Source: Anoplolepis gracilipes (lineage: Eukaryota > Arthropoda > Insecta > Hymenoptera > Formicidae). Taken from it: a stretch of 64,000 bases of DNA. The translations under genes and the position numbers were made by a program. Of the stretch, positions 11,701 to 24,742 are shown one piece after another (positions within the stretch are counted from its first letter, which is position 1; each line of letters starts with the position of its first letter). The stretch is from NCBI RefSeq assembly GCF_047496725.1, contig NC_132972.1, forward strand, positions 855,001 through 919,000. The letters are read 5' to 3'. The notes beneath the pieces were generated by a model that searched no databases, was not told the DNA's origin, and saw only the letters and a list, made by a program, of their open reading frames with translations.

Positions 11701-14700
11701 CTCCCTGTAACACTTTCGAGTCTTTTTGTTCACTTTTGTCGTTATATTCATTACAAATGAAATCCCTCGCATCGTCCGACAACTTTCTCGCTTCTGTCGA
11801 CACTTTTTCCGTTTGCAACGCGCAATTGTCTCTTTGAAATAGATCCTTATACGACTTGCAATTCCCAGTATAACTATTGTCAACTACACCGTTCTCTATA
11901 CATCCCAACGCACACGCGTTTTCGTCACCGTTACATTCGTCTTTATTCTTGAGGTAATCCGATTCTTCCGATATACAACGCGAATTTATAATACCGTTTT
12001 GCGTATTGTTATGTACGATAGCTGGCTGCAAGTTTGGCGGATCTAAATTATTACTATGCTTACTACTGATATTATCTTCCTTAGTATTTAAAATGTCATC
12101 GATATCATTCGAGAAGGGCCTTTTATAATCCTCTCGTTTCGATTCTTTCCGCAGGATGTCCTCTTCCGCGTACTTCTCCTCCGGGTCATCTTCTTCAATC
12201 CAGATAGTACCTTTTGAACGTTTCTTGATGGTGAAACCCTCCAACTTATCGTACAACTTTTCGCTCTTATCGATCTCGTGCCATGGACTGCCCTTAGATC
12301 TAAGAAGATGCCCGCTTTCGTGTTTCGCACGAGTACGTAAATTATGCGGCGAACTTAATTTTAAATTCAAGTTCCTACGCGCACCATTCACCACTTTTAT
12401 GTCGTCAACACTAAAGTTACTTAAAGTTTTGGTGTTCTTGTTAACCTTCTCCTCGGGCAGTACTGCAGTATGAAGATTGCCATCTCCATTGGGGAAACAA
12501 TCACAGTCTTTCCTATAAAATAATAAAAATAAACTTAATTAGCACTTGCATAAAATGTATATATGTATGTACAATATACATCTCAAATAAATAAGATCAA
12601 GTAAAGATAAAATTCTGTATGCATACATATGTAAGATTTCAATTGCAAATATATAATACTTACTCAATATCCTTTGTTCTATTTAGTTTTAAGAACGCCT
12701 CCACATTGGCGCCCGCCTTGATTAATGTATCCAATGACAAAAAGTTGTCGTCGTTTCCCACAAAATTCAAATGCTGCTCGCTTTGCTGATGTTTGGATGC
12801 ATCATCATAATGAATATGACACATTTCACAGTAACCAGCGACCAGCTGTTCTGTTCTGCGGGCACGTGCAGCGGTAGCACGAGGTCTCCGAGTCATTTCT
12901 TTACCCTGTCAATACAAAAAAAAAAATTATTCATGATGTTATTTCTCTAGATAAAAATTAAATCATGTAAATTTATTATTTATTAATATAATGTTATTTC
13001 TCTAGATAAAAATTAAATCATGTAAATTTATTATTTATTAGTATAATGCATATATGTAATATAATGCATTATATGTAAGTAAAAGATAACACACCTCGGC
13101 CCTTTTTGTAGATTCAATAGCCTCCTTGTTCTCCTTAATCTCTTTGTTTGTTAATTTGCTTTCTCGTTTTCCTTGCTTCTTTGTGTCAAAAGGACATGAA
13201 CCTAGGTCACCGTCGAAGTTTAACGTTGGCCACGACGATAACTCCAGAAACACAGGTCTAGTAACTCTATAAAGAAAAGTATAAAATGTAAGACAATATG
13301 GAATAAGAAAGATATATAAATATTTTCTATCACAGCCTATAATTACCTCTGAAAGGATTCGAATTTGATGTACGATCCTTTCAAATGTTTGACTTTTAAA
13401 TCTTTCTCAGTGTTACGCTGATTAGTTTGCTTCAGCTGCTTCAAGTTATAGGTATCCTTGAAAGAAGCATAGATTTTATCGAGCCAAGCTTGAAGCTTTT
13501 CTGTCGCCCAGATAGGAATTCCCCAACTATGGGCGTTATCTAGTGGATCCACGGAACACTGTTGTGGCTGTGTCAGAGCACGTTCCAACATTGCATCCAC
13601 TCGCGATTTCTATTAAATTGAAATATACAAGACATTACTTAATATTATTTATACAATTGTCTCACTATATGTCATTATAATTTATAAATTTACTTACACT
13701 ATAATGAAAAAATAATATTATTTATTTTTCATAAAAGATAAAGTAATATCACATAGATATACAACATACAAGTGACATATAATGACAGATAACATTCACT
13801 TCTTTATTGCAGCCTAACAATATCGAATATTGTTTCTATACAACATACTGAAAGCTTTCAACACGATTATTTATGTATACTTTGATCTTTTGCGTACTTA
13901 CAGATCTTTGGGTAGTTGGACCCCGTAGATTGGTAAAGTTGGACGAGGGGCATTCAGAACTTAGTAACGGTGTTGGGGGTGTGGGAGTAGGAGTTGGAAC
14001 TTCTATGCTTCTCAGCGAACGGGATCCGCCGCTGCCGCCACTGGCGCAGATCCATCTATGTTTCTCAGAGTTTGTATGACCTGTCTTATCTACTCTATCG
14101 CTGATTACAAGACTCACACTGCGTACTAGAAACAATTCGATTGCCTAAAAACAGAAAACACCAAGTTGAAAGAATGACTGACGATGCACAAATAAGTAGA
14201 GTAAGAAAGTTACATTAGCGAGCAAACAAGTAAACATAAATATGTAAAAAAAACAAACAAACAATATAACAAATTCGAATAATCAACTAACACTCGGATC
14301 ACATTCTTTCCAAGCGAAACTTTGGGTTTTTCAGACTTTTCAAGTCGCTTCTCGAGCACAGACAAAGAACCTTCGGACAGTAGACCGTCAAGTCGAGCGA
14401 ATTGTCGCCGTAGGCGTCTCTTTCGAGCATAAACGAGCAGAGCATTCCGATACGAGTGACAGAGACACTTTGATTTTCGAGGAAGACTTTATCGTTTGCG
14501 CAACGAGCAAAACGACGTCGTCGAGCGCTTAGTACATACGTACATACACATATATACGTATACAAACGAGACACGCGCGCGCGCGGGGCCTGACACTTGG
14601 GTACACGCTTGCATCGCGTTACGCTGACGTCAAGTGATTTCGCGACAGCCTTCCTTGGAGTGGCTGCTGCAGCAGCGGCAGTGGCGGCGGCAGCAGGGGC

Positions 14701-17700
14701 CGACCGTTACACAGAGGAACGCGATCCGACGTTTACACGCGCGTGACACCACGACTGGTCTTCGTAGCGTAGTGGACGCCGCCACTCGCCGTCTGCTACC
14801 GTCGGTCGCATAGTCGTTGGTCTAATAATATGTAGCGCGACGCGGCGCGTCACCCGCCACCAGCCGTCTCTCCTCCGAGAATTACAATAACTCGGGCATG
14901 AGGAGACACGTGGAGAAGCGGTCCTCGGAACCGTGAATGATCCCAACGGCAATGACGGTACATTCGACGTGGAAAATCGGAGCGAGGACACGGGTTGCAC
15001 GCTGGTCGAAAGGAACGGGCGCGCTCGCTGCTGTCAAGAGCGGCACTTTGATACTCTCGGTGACGGCTGACGGCGGCTATCACCGAGAAATTACGGCACG
15101 ACAAAGACGCGCGCAGGCGTCTCTCTCTCTCTCTCTCTCTCTCTACGTCGATCGCGCAAAAACGATGAGAACGACGAAGAAATAGAACGCGAGAGCGACG
15201 AGCTCGAACGAAGGAGAGGAAAGACCCGACGACCCGAGACGCCTTGTTAAGTTGCTCGTTACGATATTGCTCTACTCCGCGGCCGACAACTGTCACGCAC
15301 AAAATGGCCATTCGCCGTTAGTAGCTTGGTACGAGGGCCTGGAGACGGCGCGCGCGTTCGATCCTCGCTCCGCTCTCATCCTCTCTCGCTCAAACTGACA
15401 ACGAGAACTCGGCGATTCTTCGGTCCGGTCGCTGGCCGCTCGTGGCCGCTCGCTCGTACCCACTCGCACCGTCTCTCTTCCATCTTCCCGAGCGTTACGT
15501 ATTCCGGTGGCTTTTCCAAATTTTCGCGCACACAATAACACGCGACAGATAACGCGCGCGGAAAACGTATTTCACGCGTTGTCGCTCAGATGGCGCGGCA
15601 ACGCCATTTGTTTGTCAACAGAAGACGGATCTGTGCGAGACTGTCTCGATCAACGGTGCGTCGTTTTGACAGCTGCTCTATTAATAGGCAGTTGCGAGGC
15701 GACTACTTTACTTTGTATTCACGCTCTTCCGTCTCTTGTGTCGCGAGAAATTCATTCGCTCGTCCTCCGTTAAATTGTCCAAAGTTTAAGCTTCGTAAGA
15801 ATGGTTTCAAGCTTGCGACTTAAATTTATTACTTCATATCGCACGTCGTTGTATTTTTAATTGCTGCCTCTCAAACGAAACAAAATAAATAATTCAATTG
15901 ATTTTAATACAAGCTTATTTATCTGTTTCTATATCATGATATACTAAACACGAAATTATCATTAACCTATCAAACTTCAAAATTGCAACTTCTTCTTCTC
16001 AAAGGGACAGACAAATTTTTACATCTTTACGTGAGAAAGCGATATAATGCTGTTAAATGGCTCGTGACACAGGCGAACATGTTATTTACTCCGTGCGTGT
16101 ATAAATGTACTGTAAGTACGAATGGCGTTGGAAGACTATTTTTCCGCTCTCTTTGTTTTTTTTTTTTTTTTTTTTCTTTCTTTCTTCTTTTTGACGTTAC
16201 GAGCTTCAGGTACCGCTCCGAAAGATGGCGCGAAACGGCGCGAAGTTTGTCGAAACAGGGAAATTGTTTATCAAGAGAAAAATCGTTTCGGGTATCTGTC
16301 AGGCGCGCGCGGCTCCGAAAGCCGATGATCGTACATACGTACATACAACACATGGACTAACATCGCGTCGCGTCGGCCCGTTGCCGCGAGCGTTGCCGAG
16401 AGAGGCTGAATTTAGGGCGTAGCCCGTGCGCGCGGCTCGGCAACGACGCGGCCTCGGCGCTCGACGCTCGACGCGAGACACGACTCCGCGACGCACGGAA
16501 ACCCGCTTCCTCCTTCGCGTAATGCTCGGTCACGTCCGCGAGGGTCAGTCCCGCAAACGTTGAGTCGTCCTTTTTTAGCCGCGCATTCTCTTTCTCTTTC
16601 TCTCTCTCCCCCTCTTTCTCTGCCTTTCGAATAATATATCTGTAGATGTATCTTTGCGGACGAAAGAAGAGCGAGAATTTTTTACAAATAAGGAAAAGTA
16701 GGAAGAACGCGTGACTAAAGAGAAGCTTGTATGTAGTTTCATCACGTGGATCGGAGCTAATATTTTATAGAAACGCCCCTGTGTGTTTTACAATTTTGTC
16801 AATAAAATTAAAAATTTCAATCTAAATAGCGTGTAATCAATTTTGCGTTAAATTAAATTTAGATTATAGTCTAAAATTATTATTTCTCTGCACGTAAACT
16901 ATACATTGTTATAAGTAAAATTACAGATGATTTCTTATTTGTAAAAAGTAAAAAGTAATAATAAAACTCTGTAATTGTAACATTTCAAACATTCTTCCTT
17001 CTCTTACGAAATAAATTAATGTATTAATATTAATTACTACAGTAAAAATAAAACTCTGTTTTATTGTTTAACAAAGTGTTTATATCATTCTAAATATTTT
17101 TCTCTTCTACTGTCAAAAAGGTTTGTAAATTTCATCTAATTGCAACAAGTTATTTTTATTAAAAAATAAATCATAAATTTGTTTCAAGAAATTTACAAAA
17201 AAAAATCACAATTTGTACATCGAAATTCGCAGCGAGTTTGCGAGTGACCCGGTAAAGTTTTGTGCGCGCGGGATTTTTCGGGGACGCGAGTTTGCCATGT
17301 TCCGGCAGTTCGATAATCGCGCGCGTACTCAGTAGTATCACGCGGCAACGAGGTCGGCTTGAATGGCCCGGAGAACGCATCGCTGCGAGAGACGGAGATT
17401 CGAATTTTTTTTTGTTGCGCCCTCGGCAGGGGAGCGTGAACGCGCGTGTTACGTCGAAGCGGCTATAGGCCATAGGCATAGTGATCGAAAATGGCGGGAA
17501 GAGAGGAAAGGAGGGGGAAGCAAACACGCAGGGAGAAGCGGGACGGAGAGAAAGAGAAAGAGGGACAGAGAGAGAGAGAGAGAGAGAGAAAGTGAGACAG
17601 AGACAGGAACAAGAATGAGAGAGGGAAAGATTCGCACACTCGCCCGAAATACACCAAATGCTCTGACAAATCGATAAGCAGTGAGAAACGAAGCGGGAAA

Positions 17701-18538
17701 CGTGGCTACAAGTCTACTCGAACACAGCTTAGGATAAGCAAAGATGAAATACAACTCACTCCACCCAGCTCCCTGATCTTTGCTTCTAGCTTGGCCGCAG
17801 TGACATGGTTCTTTATATCCAAATAGAATGACTTCTTTTCCAAAGGTTTCAACCCCTTTTGTATACGTATATCTAGAAAAGAAATTTTAGTTTTATTCAT
17901 CCTAGCATTGTAATTTGTGCGCGCGCGCAATGATTGCTTTGTGGTGTTTTGATATGGCGCAAAAAGATATTTTTTCATTGTCCATCTGAATAAATCAGTT
18001 AAAGTGCGCACAGGGTAAAATATTGGAAATATTTTTCACGTATTTTTTTTTTTTTTTCCAAAGAATATGATAAAGCAAGTATCTGTTTAACATTAATTGC
18101 TGTCTTATATTTATACCAACTGCTGTACAAATCACATGATACAGACAAATTGGCGCAGCTTTTACGTTAAACAACAGTAACTCGTTATTCACATCTAACA
18201 AAGAGATTATAAAACTGGAATAAAAAGAGAAAATCAATTATGATGTTTATTTTACATTACACAACAAGAGTAACATTGGTGATCACTCATTGTCAGAGTA
18301 CTTACAACAGAGTACTGGCAACAGTTGCTCAAGTATATACATAGGTGTCCAATTTAACATAGAGATCGCCTTAATCTTTTCACTTGAAATTCAACCTTTT
18401 CAGTAACAATATACGTATATGTTTAGATGTATCAAACAATATTTTTGCCAAGTAATTCCGGATAACTCTCTCAGTGATCACTAATTCGTCCCTTGTGCCA
18501 TGTGTATATGTACATATGTGTATGTGTGTGTGTATGTA

Positions 18539-18571
<33 letters not shown>

Positions 18572-18832
18572 ATGTATGTATGTGTGTGTGTGTGCGCGCG
18601 CGCGTGTGCGTGTGGGTGAAGAGACGAATGTAAAAGAAACGCAAAGGTTCCTGGCAATGTCCACTAACGGCCGGCCCGGTGCGTTATTATGCAACGGCGA
18701 ATTACGGGATTACTTACGTGACGTTCGTCGCGGATTAGAGTTATTCTCTCTCGACGGTTGTCTGTGTTGTTGTTGTTGTTGATGGTGCTGCTGCTGCTGC
18801 TGCTGGTGTTGGTGCTTGGACGGCGATACCAT
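8762..18832 (-). CDS. chif: Chiffon, DBF4 orthologue (Cdc7 kinase regulatory subunit) with long C-terminal region
   Basis: Seven exons join in phase: 18832-18718, 17872-17760, 14144-13902, 13609-13347, 13266-13095, 12905-12664 and 12512-8762, giving 1,632 residues, close to Drosophila Chiffon. Exon 1 has a glutamine/histidine tract. Residues about 45-100 form the BRCT-like motif N (KSFYLDIKNH, LVISDR). Residues about 231-272 form motif M (HLKGSYIKFESFQR, then VFLELSSWPTLNF). Motif C is the DBF4 zinc finger with C328, C331, H341 and H347. The single 3.75 kb last exon (residues 383-1632) is polar and serine-rich with basic clusters, two related YYK repeats (about 682-710 and 836-864) and a tryptophan-containing block near 930-965. 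DBF4 activates Cdc7 for origin firing. In Drosophila the C-terminal part acts separately as the Gcn5-binding Chiffon-B, and the same split is inferred here. Confidence 0.93.
12936..13045. repeat. 55-bp tandem duplication in a chiffon intron
   Basis: Two head-to-tail copies (12936-12990 and 12991-13045) are identical except for one base near the end, indicating a recent duplication. It sits wholly in the intron between the motif-M and zinc-finger exons and touches no splice site. Confidence 0.85.
14500..16650. promoter_or_regulatory. CpG-rich block inside chiffon intron 2
   Basis: About 2 kb of strongly CG-dinucleotide-rich sequence lies in the 3.6 kb intron after the second coding exon. It contains GC-rich trinucleotide runs near 14665-14695, a CT microsatellite and numerous short open frames on both strands without recognisable domains. 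Such blocks in this window otherwise mark gene starts, so an internal or antisense promoter is possible. No coding exon could be supported. Confidence 0.35.
15121..15144. repeat. (CT)12 microsatellite
   Basis: Perfect CT dinucleotide run within the CpG-rich block of chiffon intron 2; GA-rich on the transcribed strand. Confidence 0.85.
17567..17588. repeat. (AG)n microsatellite
   Basis: AG run in chiffon intron 2, within a longer purine-rich segment from about 17500 to 17620. Confidence 0.8.
18510..18610. repeat. Mixed (TG)n/(TATG)n/(CG)n repeat in chiffon intron 1
   Basis: Alternating purine-pyrimidine tract: TG runs, about six TATG units, more TG, then GCGCGCGCGC and TGTGCGTG. It lies in the first intron, about 110 bases from the exon 1 donor. 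Such tracts can adopt left-handed DNA; that is general knowledge, not evidence here. Confidence 0.8.
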
Positions 18833-20288
18833 TCCTAAGCGATGATGATGCAGCACCGCACGACGTACCGCAGCGACGTTATCCCTGTCTCACTTTCGTC
18901 CCTCGTCGTCGTCGTCGTCAGCGGCGGCGGCGGCGGCGCACTTCCCATCCTCATCGACACACCGAGTAACGTCGCAGAGGCGCGGTCGCATGCTCTATCC
19001 CTTGCCCCGTTTGTCACTCCCTCTCTCCTTCTTGCTCGCGAAAATACGCGCCAGTCACAATCTTATACAGTCGAGGATACGCTCTATCGCGGCTATCAAT
19101 CTACGGATCGTGGGCTACCGCGGATAGATTGCATCCTCGACCAAGGCGAATCATCAAAATCGTACACGATAACTCCGACTTGTTCTTTGCAAACTCGTAG
19201 TGTAAACTGAAACCGCGCGTGCGCAATGAAGTTAGCAGCAAGAATGCGCGGCGACCGACTGGCTGGAGGCAGGAGCCAGGCTGGCCAACCTGACCCTCAG
19301 TGCGCTTTAATATAACCAATACAACGAATTGGAAATTAATTTTTTTGGAAAAAAAATAAACACAATCTCATATGATTCTTTTTCTTTCTGAAAAATATTT
19401 TCAATTTATGAAGAGTAATGTTTAAAAAACTCTATTTGTGCAAAACTAAGTTTATTATATTGCCATGTGCTCAAATCGATACAATAATAGATATTTATTA
19501 ATATTTGTTAACAATAATCTTAGACATATTTTTCATTTTATGAAGCTATTGTACGCGAGAGGTGTAATATTCATTGTAATGAAAAGATTGTGAAAAGTTG
19601 GCACATTTCTCTAATGAAATTTTCATTCATGCACATATCAGATCACATATACATCGAATGATTTATTAGTTACATTAGTGGGATAAATTTTCAAATTTGA
19701 CATATTGTTTGTTGCTACATTCAGTTTGTTAAATGATGGCGCTGCTAGTGGCCAACGCTATTTTTTGAAATACAGATTTTGCTTATAAATGAATAAAAAT
19801 TGAATTTACTTTTATGGTCAATTTTAGTATGATTGTAACACACATATATAATTCAAGAATTTATTTTTTTCAATTTAGAAATTTCTCCATAAATGCACTT
19901 ACAAATGTAAAGATAGAATTTATACACTTAGGGATTACAATTTGTCATGTTCTCTATTAATTAGAAACTTAGAAAATAAACATTTAAAAAATTTTTGCAC
20001 TTTTAAAAATAATATATAAATGCAGACGAGATTTAACACAAAAATTAAAGATATCTTTGCTATAGCATCCTGCTATACATTTTTATATCTAAATACAAAT
20101 TAAATTATTGTTATAATGTATTATTAAGTACCAATAAGGTAAAGCTTTCTTAAACAATTATTTAGCAGGTAACAATAGACAAATATTATTATCTAATATA
20201 TAATATGGCATCCACAACCATTATCAACCTTATTGACTTTTTTACATTAATATACAATATATAACTATATAAATATAACTATACCAAA

Positions 20289-20324
<36 letters not shown>

Positions 20325-20378
20325 TTCACATCATTATATGTAGAAACTTAACAAAACAATTATACTTTACAATTCAAA
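18833..20378. other. chiffon 5' region and SLC10 3' region
   Basis: Positions 18833-19280 are CpG-rich and include a run of GTC and GGC trinucleotides (about 18904-18938); this is probably the chiffon 5' UTR and promoter. From about 19300 the sequence becomes AT-rich, with no gene recognised, and ends in the expected 3' UTR of the SLC10 gene, including an AT microsatellite at 20298-20324. Confidence 0.55.
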
Positions 20379-22091
20379 TCAATTATTATGCAAACGATCA
20401 ATTATTTTAGAATCATTCAGTTGTGTGATGGTAGAAATGTCTGTAGTTTGTTGGAGTTTTTCTAATGACGGAACAGTCTCTAGTACCACTTTTGTTTCTG
20501 CTTTCTGTGTATATTGATAAATTAACTTAATTATGTATAAAATTGTTAATGGTATTGGTGTCATAATTGCAGTAGACACAGGAATCACTAAAAAAAAAGC
20601 ATTTTATTAGACAATTAAGATAAATACATGTATATAGGTAATCGTGTAAACTCACCAGTAGTTAGGTCGTCAGCAGGTGGTTTTAATGTAAAACGTAACA
20701 AAAAAATTGCTACACCAGTATTCTGAATACCTGTTTCAATGGCTATCGCTCGTATGTCAGCTTGAGATTGCTTACAGATTTTTGCTACTATAAAACCAAA
20801 TGTAAAGCCCAACCAAGGTAAACCCATTCCTGCGATTACAATCTGAAAAAGAAAAATAAACATGTATACTTTGCATCGTGATTTTCCTCATAAATTTCAT
20901 CAAAGAAAGATATTAACTTACCTCCCATGAAAATAGTTTGAAAAGATACAAATTAGTCGTAATGGCAAATATAACAATGAATACAACTAAAATTATAGAA
21001 AAAGGTTTTATTATCCGAACTAACATCTTTGATACTCTTGGAAGCTTTCTTTGGATGATAAAGCCTATAACCAGTGGAATTACAAGACCAATTACAAAAG
21101 TACCAATTTGACGGTAAGGTACCGCGAGTTCTCCCTGTGCAAAAATATACCTGCCCAATGTAAAGACCCAAAATGGCATCATTCCTGTAAAGAATAAAAT
21201 TTTATAAGGAATAATATACGCATGAGTTATCTTCATTTTTTGATTTCTTACCAAATGCAGCAATGGTACATATTGTGGTCATTGCGATTGAGAGACTTAA
21301 ATTGCCATCAAGTAACACAGTCCAAATATTAGAAGCACCACCACTTGGGCTTATCCCTGTGAAGAACATGCCTATTTGCAGTTCAGGACGATCAGGAAAT
21401 ATAAGATAGCCAATGAGAAAACTTAACTGGAAATAATATGAAACAAAATGTAGAAAATATCTACATATCACAGCTTTGCAATATTATATTTACAATAAAA
21501 AAATTTACCAATGGCATAATCAAAAACTGGCAAAAGAATCCTATAGCTGGACCTATTGGCCTCTTTAATGTTTTGCGACATACATCCCAATCCATTGCAC
21601 AGCCAAAATTAATATACAAAATGGATACAAGTATTGCAACACTGGCAGTGAATATGGTATCTATTGTGCGTTCTTCTCGTACTACAATAATACGAGAAAC
21701 TTCTTGGCTTTCTTCAATCTAGAAAAAAAAAACTTATATTTTTTTAAGGAACAACATTTAATTACTTACTTAATACTTATTTAGCACTTACCCCATTTTC
21801 TCCCAAAGTAAATACTAATCTTGTTCTACCGAGGAACACACCGGTAACATTTAAAATGCCATTAAAAGAGTTATTTTCATTCTGCAGTAGTTGGAAACTT
21901 GGTACCGCAATATCAGTGTCCTGACTAGTGACGACTAAGGACAACTCTGACGATAAATTATAATTAGGTATGCTAAATGGAACTGATGTTACATGATTCA
22001 TATGTACAGTTATATCAGATACAATGTCAACGGTCCATGCTGTTATTCCTCTCAATAACAAAAATCCTATTATGTATGCGGTACCAGACAT
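20379..22091 (-). CDS. SLC10-family sodium-coupled transporter (P3/bile-acid-transporter type)
   Basis: Six exons join in phase: 22091-21792, 21718-21509, 21426-21252, 21184-20922, 20842-20656 and 20587-20379 (447 residues). It has an N-terminal signal-like hydrophobic stretch, then an extracellular-type beta-rich region in exon 1 (about residues 25-100), then the multi-pass SLC10 core. Both crossover signatures are visible: SPSGGASN near residues 196-203 and ETGIQN with E352 and Q356, the region that coordinates sodium in this fold. The large N-terminal extension resembles SLC10A3/A5 (P3) more than the short intestinal transporters. Substrate cannot be told from sequence. An acceptor-like site just before the ATG suggests an upstream non-coding exon, perhaps ending at 23660. 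Confidence 0.9.
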
Positions 22092-23874
22092 TTTCTGTAA
22101 AAAAAAGATAGACAATAAAAGAAACAATTAATTCCACAAACACTAAATCACAATCTGTTACAAAGCAATTATCTTTTGCGCTTGTTACTAAAAATGGTGC
22201 AAAATTCAAACAACTATCAAATTGATAAGGACGTAATAAAAGGTAAACGGTAGAAGAAAGAGATAGATTGAACAAATTGTGATTAGATAAGTATAACACT
22301 GGTGACAGAGAATGTAGTATACGAATCAATTTAATTGCAATAAGGAAGATATTTATCTCTCTTATCGATATTTATACCTCTTATTGAATTGAACATATTC
22401 CATCCAGAAGAAAAATTCATTTCTGTGTCGCGGATGATAAGTAAGCAACTTTCAAAATTTCAAGCAAAATAAATTGTAATACACTATGATAATAAAACAT
22501 ATTCGACATGTACATACACGTACCTTCGTATGCGAATTGTACATACATACGTCTTGACATTTACGCTTGCATAAAAAGTATATATAAACTCATCGCATAA
22601 TCGTGTTATTTTTTTTTTTATTACTTGTTTGCCAGTAATATAAAACGAAGTCACGGTCCGCGACCGCGAAACATATTATAGCTAAATTGCATAATCAACG
22701 CGTGACGGTATTGCAGCTTGCAAACCGGAAAGTGGGAGACACCGTTTGATTGCCGACGATTCCATGAAATCTGTGACTTGCACGCTATAAATATATACGA
22801 CATCGTCGCGCTTTACTCTTGCTCTTTGGTTTGTTAAAGAGATGCACTATTATTGAGACACGCTAAACGCCAAGACACGTCGTTATTTTCGCAGACATCG
22901 GCGAGTTACAACACATCCGCACGTTACGTCGGTCGGTCGGTCCGTCAGGCATCGATAAATGACATCTTTTCCATTTTATCACTCCGTCAATTGACACACT
23001 GAACCTGAGATAATCAATCTTTATACAGAATGACGAAGTCCTTTATCGCGTATGTACGTGCGCCATGCGCGCGAATAAAAACAGCTGATTTTCCTTGTCA
23101 AGTGGAAATGTAAGGTTAAAGTACGATATTTAATGAAAAAAAATAGTTTCAAAGTTTTTATATTTTAAATATTAATAGATAATTAAAAAATGCAACTTTT
23201 CAATTTGCACCAAAACTTTCACTTTCAATGTTTAATTATAATTAATTTAAGATTTAATTATCGATATTCGCTTTTATATTATGTGTAGATTTTTTTTTCA
23301 AAAATATCTATATAATAAAATATATAATTATTTAAATGAATCAATTCTAAATTTTTATATCTTTGGCTATTTTTTGTGTTTTTAATTCTGCAACAATTTT
23401 AGCAGTGACAATTGCAATAATAATCCACTGTAAATTAATGAAATGACGATCCATTCAAATTCAAATCAATTCAAAATTTTTTCTCTGTATTATTTAATTA
23501 ATAATTTTAGTTAATCAGTCACTTTCACAAAAATTCGATAAAATTTTATGATGAAAAGCAGAGTTTGCTGCGACAAATGTTACACATTTACAGCCTGTCG
23601 GAAATGTACATATATGACATTTTCGTTAGATGATCGAAAGCAACGGTATAAGCACTTACTTCGCAAAAAAAGGTTCGCGATGTTTATCAGCACTCGCAAC
23701 ATATGTTGAAGGCATAAGAATTTTCCGCACGATCTAATAGTTTGGCGCGAAAATATCCTGAATGAGCACTACGTGATTTCCGGCAACCTCCGGTCTCGAC
23801 GACTGCGGTCTTCGCCGCTTTCTTCGTGATTGTAAAATGCACAGTGCACAGTGCACTCGAACTCGAGACTCGAG

Positions 23875-23877
<3 letters not shown>

Positions 23878-23921
<44 letters not shown>
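23878..23921. repeat. (GA)22 microsatellite
   Basis: Long perfect GA run immediately upstream of the candidate first exon of the SLC10 gene. Confidence 0.85.
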
Positions 23922-23922
<1 letters not shown>

Positions 23923-24692
23923 GCAACTGGAGGGGATGATTAGCGCGAAATATATGTGTATCCTAATACTCTATAGACTATAGAAAGTACAGAGATGAAA
24001 CTTTTATTAGATCAGTATCTTTTTTTCTCTCTTTCAAAAAATATATATTTACGTTAATATAAAAATATATTTTCACGGTTCATTAAATATTACTATAAAT
24101 TATTAAAAAATGTATACTGATTCGCTCTATTTTTATTTATTTTATATTATATAAAATATATAATCGGATTTATTTTTCCAGATAATTATTGTAAGCGTGC
24201 TTATCATATCATATTGATTAATCATATATTACACTGTCGTATGTTAATTAATATATGATTAATTACGATTGTTATTATGTTGCCAAAAATAATATACAAA
24301 ATTGTTGACATGATAGCAAAACATTACGACTGTTATCGGAGTTTGCAGTTTTTGCACACGAATCGTGTAGCATAAAGTATCTTAAATTACTCTCTCGCAT
24401 ATTATTTTTCAACGACAAATTCTTCAAGCAATTTGATCCGTTTATATTGTTAACAAAAATATATTGATATTTTCATTTTCCAATGAAGAATTGATTTGAA
24501 ATTTAAAAAAGTATAATTTTATTATACATACATCTAACTTTTTTCAAGTTTTACAATTAAAGTTAAGTTAGCTAAGGAATTAAAAATTATAAAAGAAATA
24601 CTATATAATGTGATAAAAAAGTATAGAGGATACTTTACATATATATTATTAAAATATTATCTTTTATATAGAGCACACATCTATATCTATAC

Positions 24693-24694
<2 letters not shown>

Positions 24695-24736
<42 letters not shown>
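24695..24736. repeat. (TA)21 microsatellite
   Basis: Perfect TA run in AT-rich intergenic sequence; self-complementary. Confidence 0.85.

Positions 24737-24742
<6 letters not shown>

Noticed and set aside
9134..12473. Numerous plus-strand open frames opposite the chiffon last exon
   Set aside because: They are antisense shadows of a long, low-stop coding exon and show no domain of their own.
14850..15311. 153-codon minus-strand frame in chiffon intron 2
   Set aside because: Arginine/serine-rich translation with a run from the CT microsatellite; overlapping open frames in all directions typical of CpG-rich non-coding DNA.
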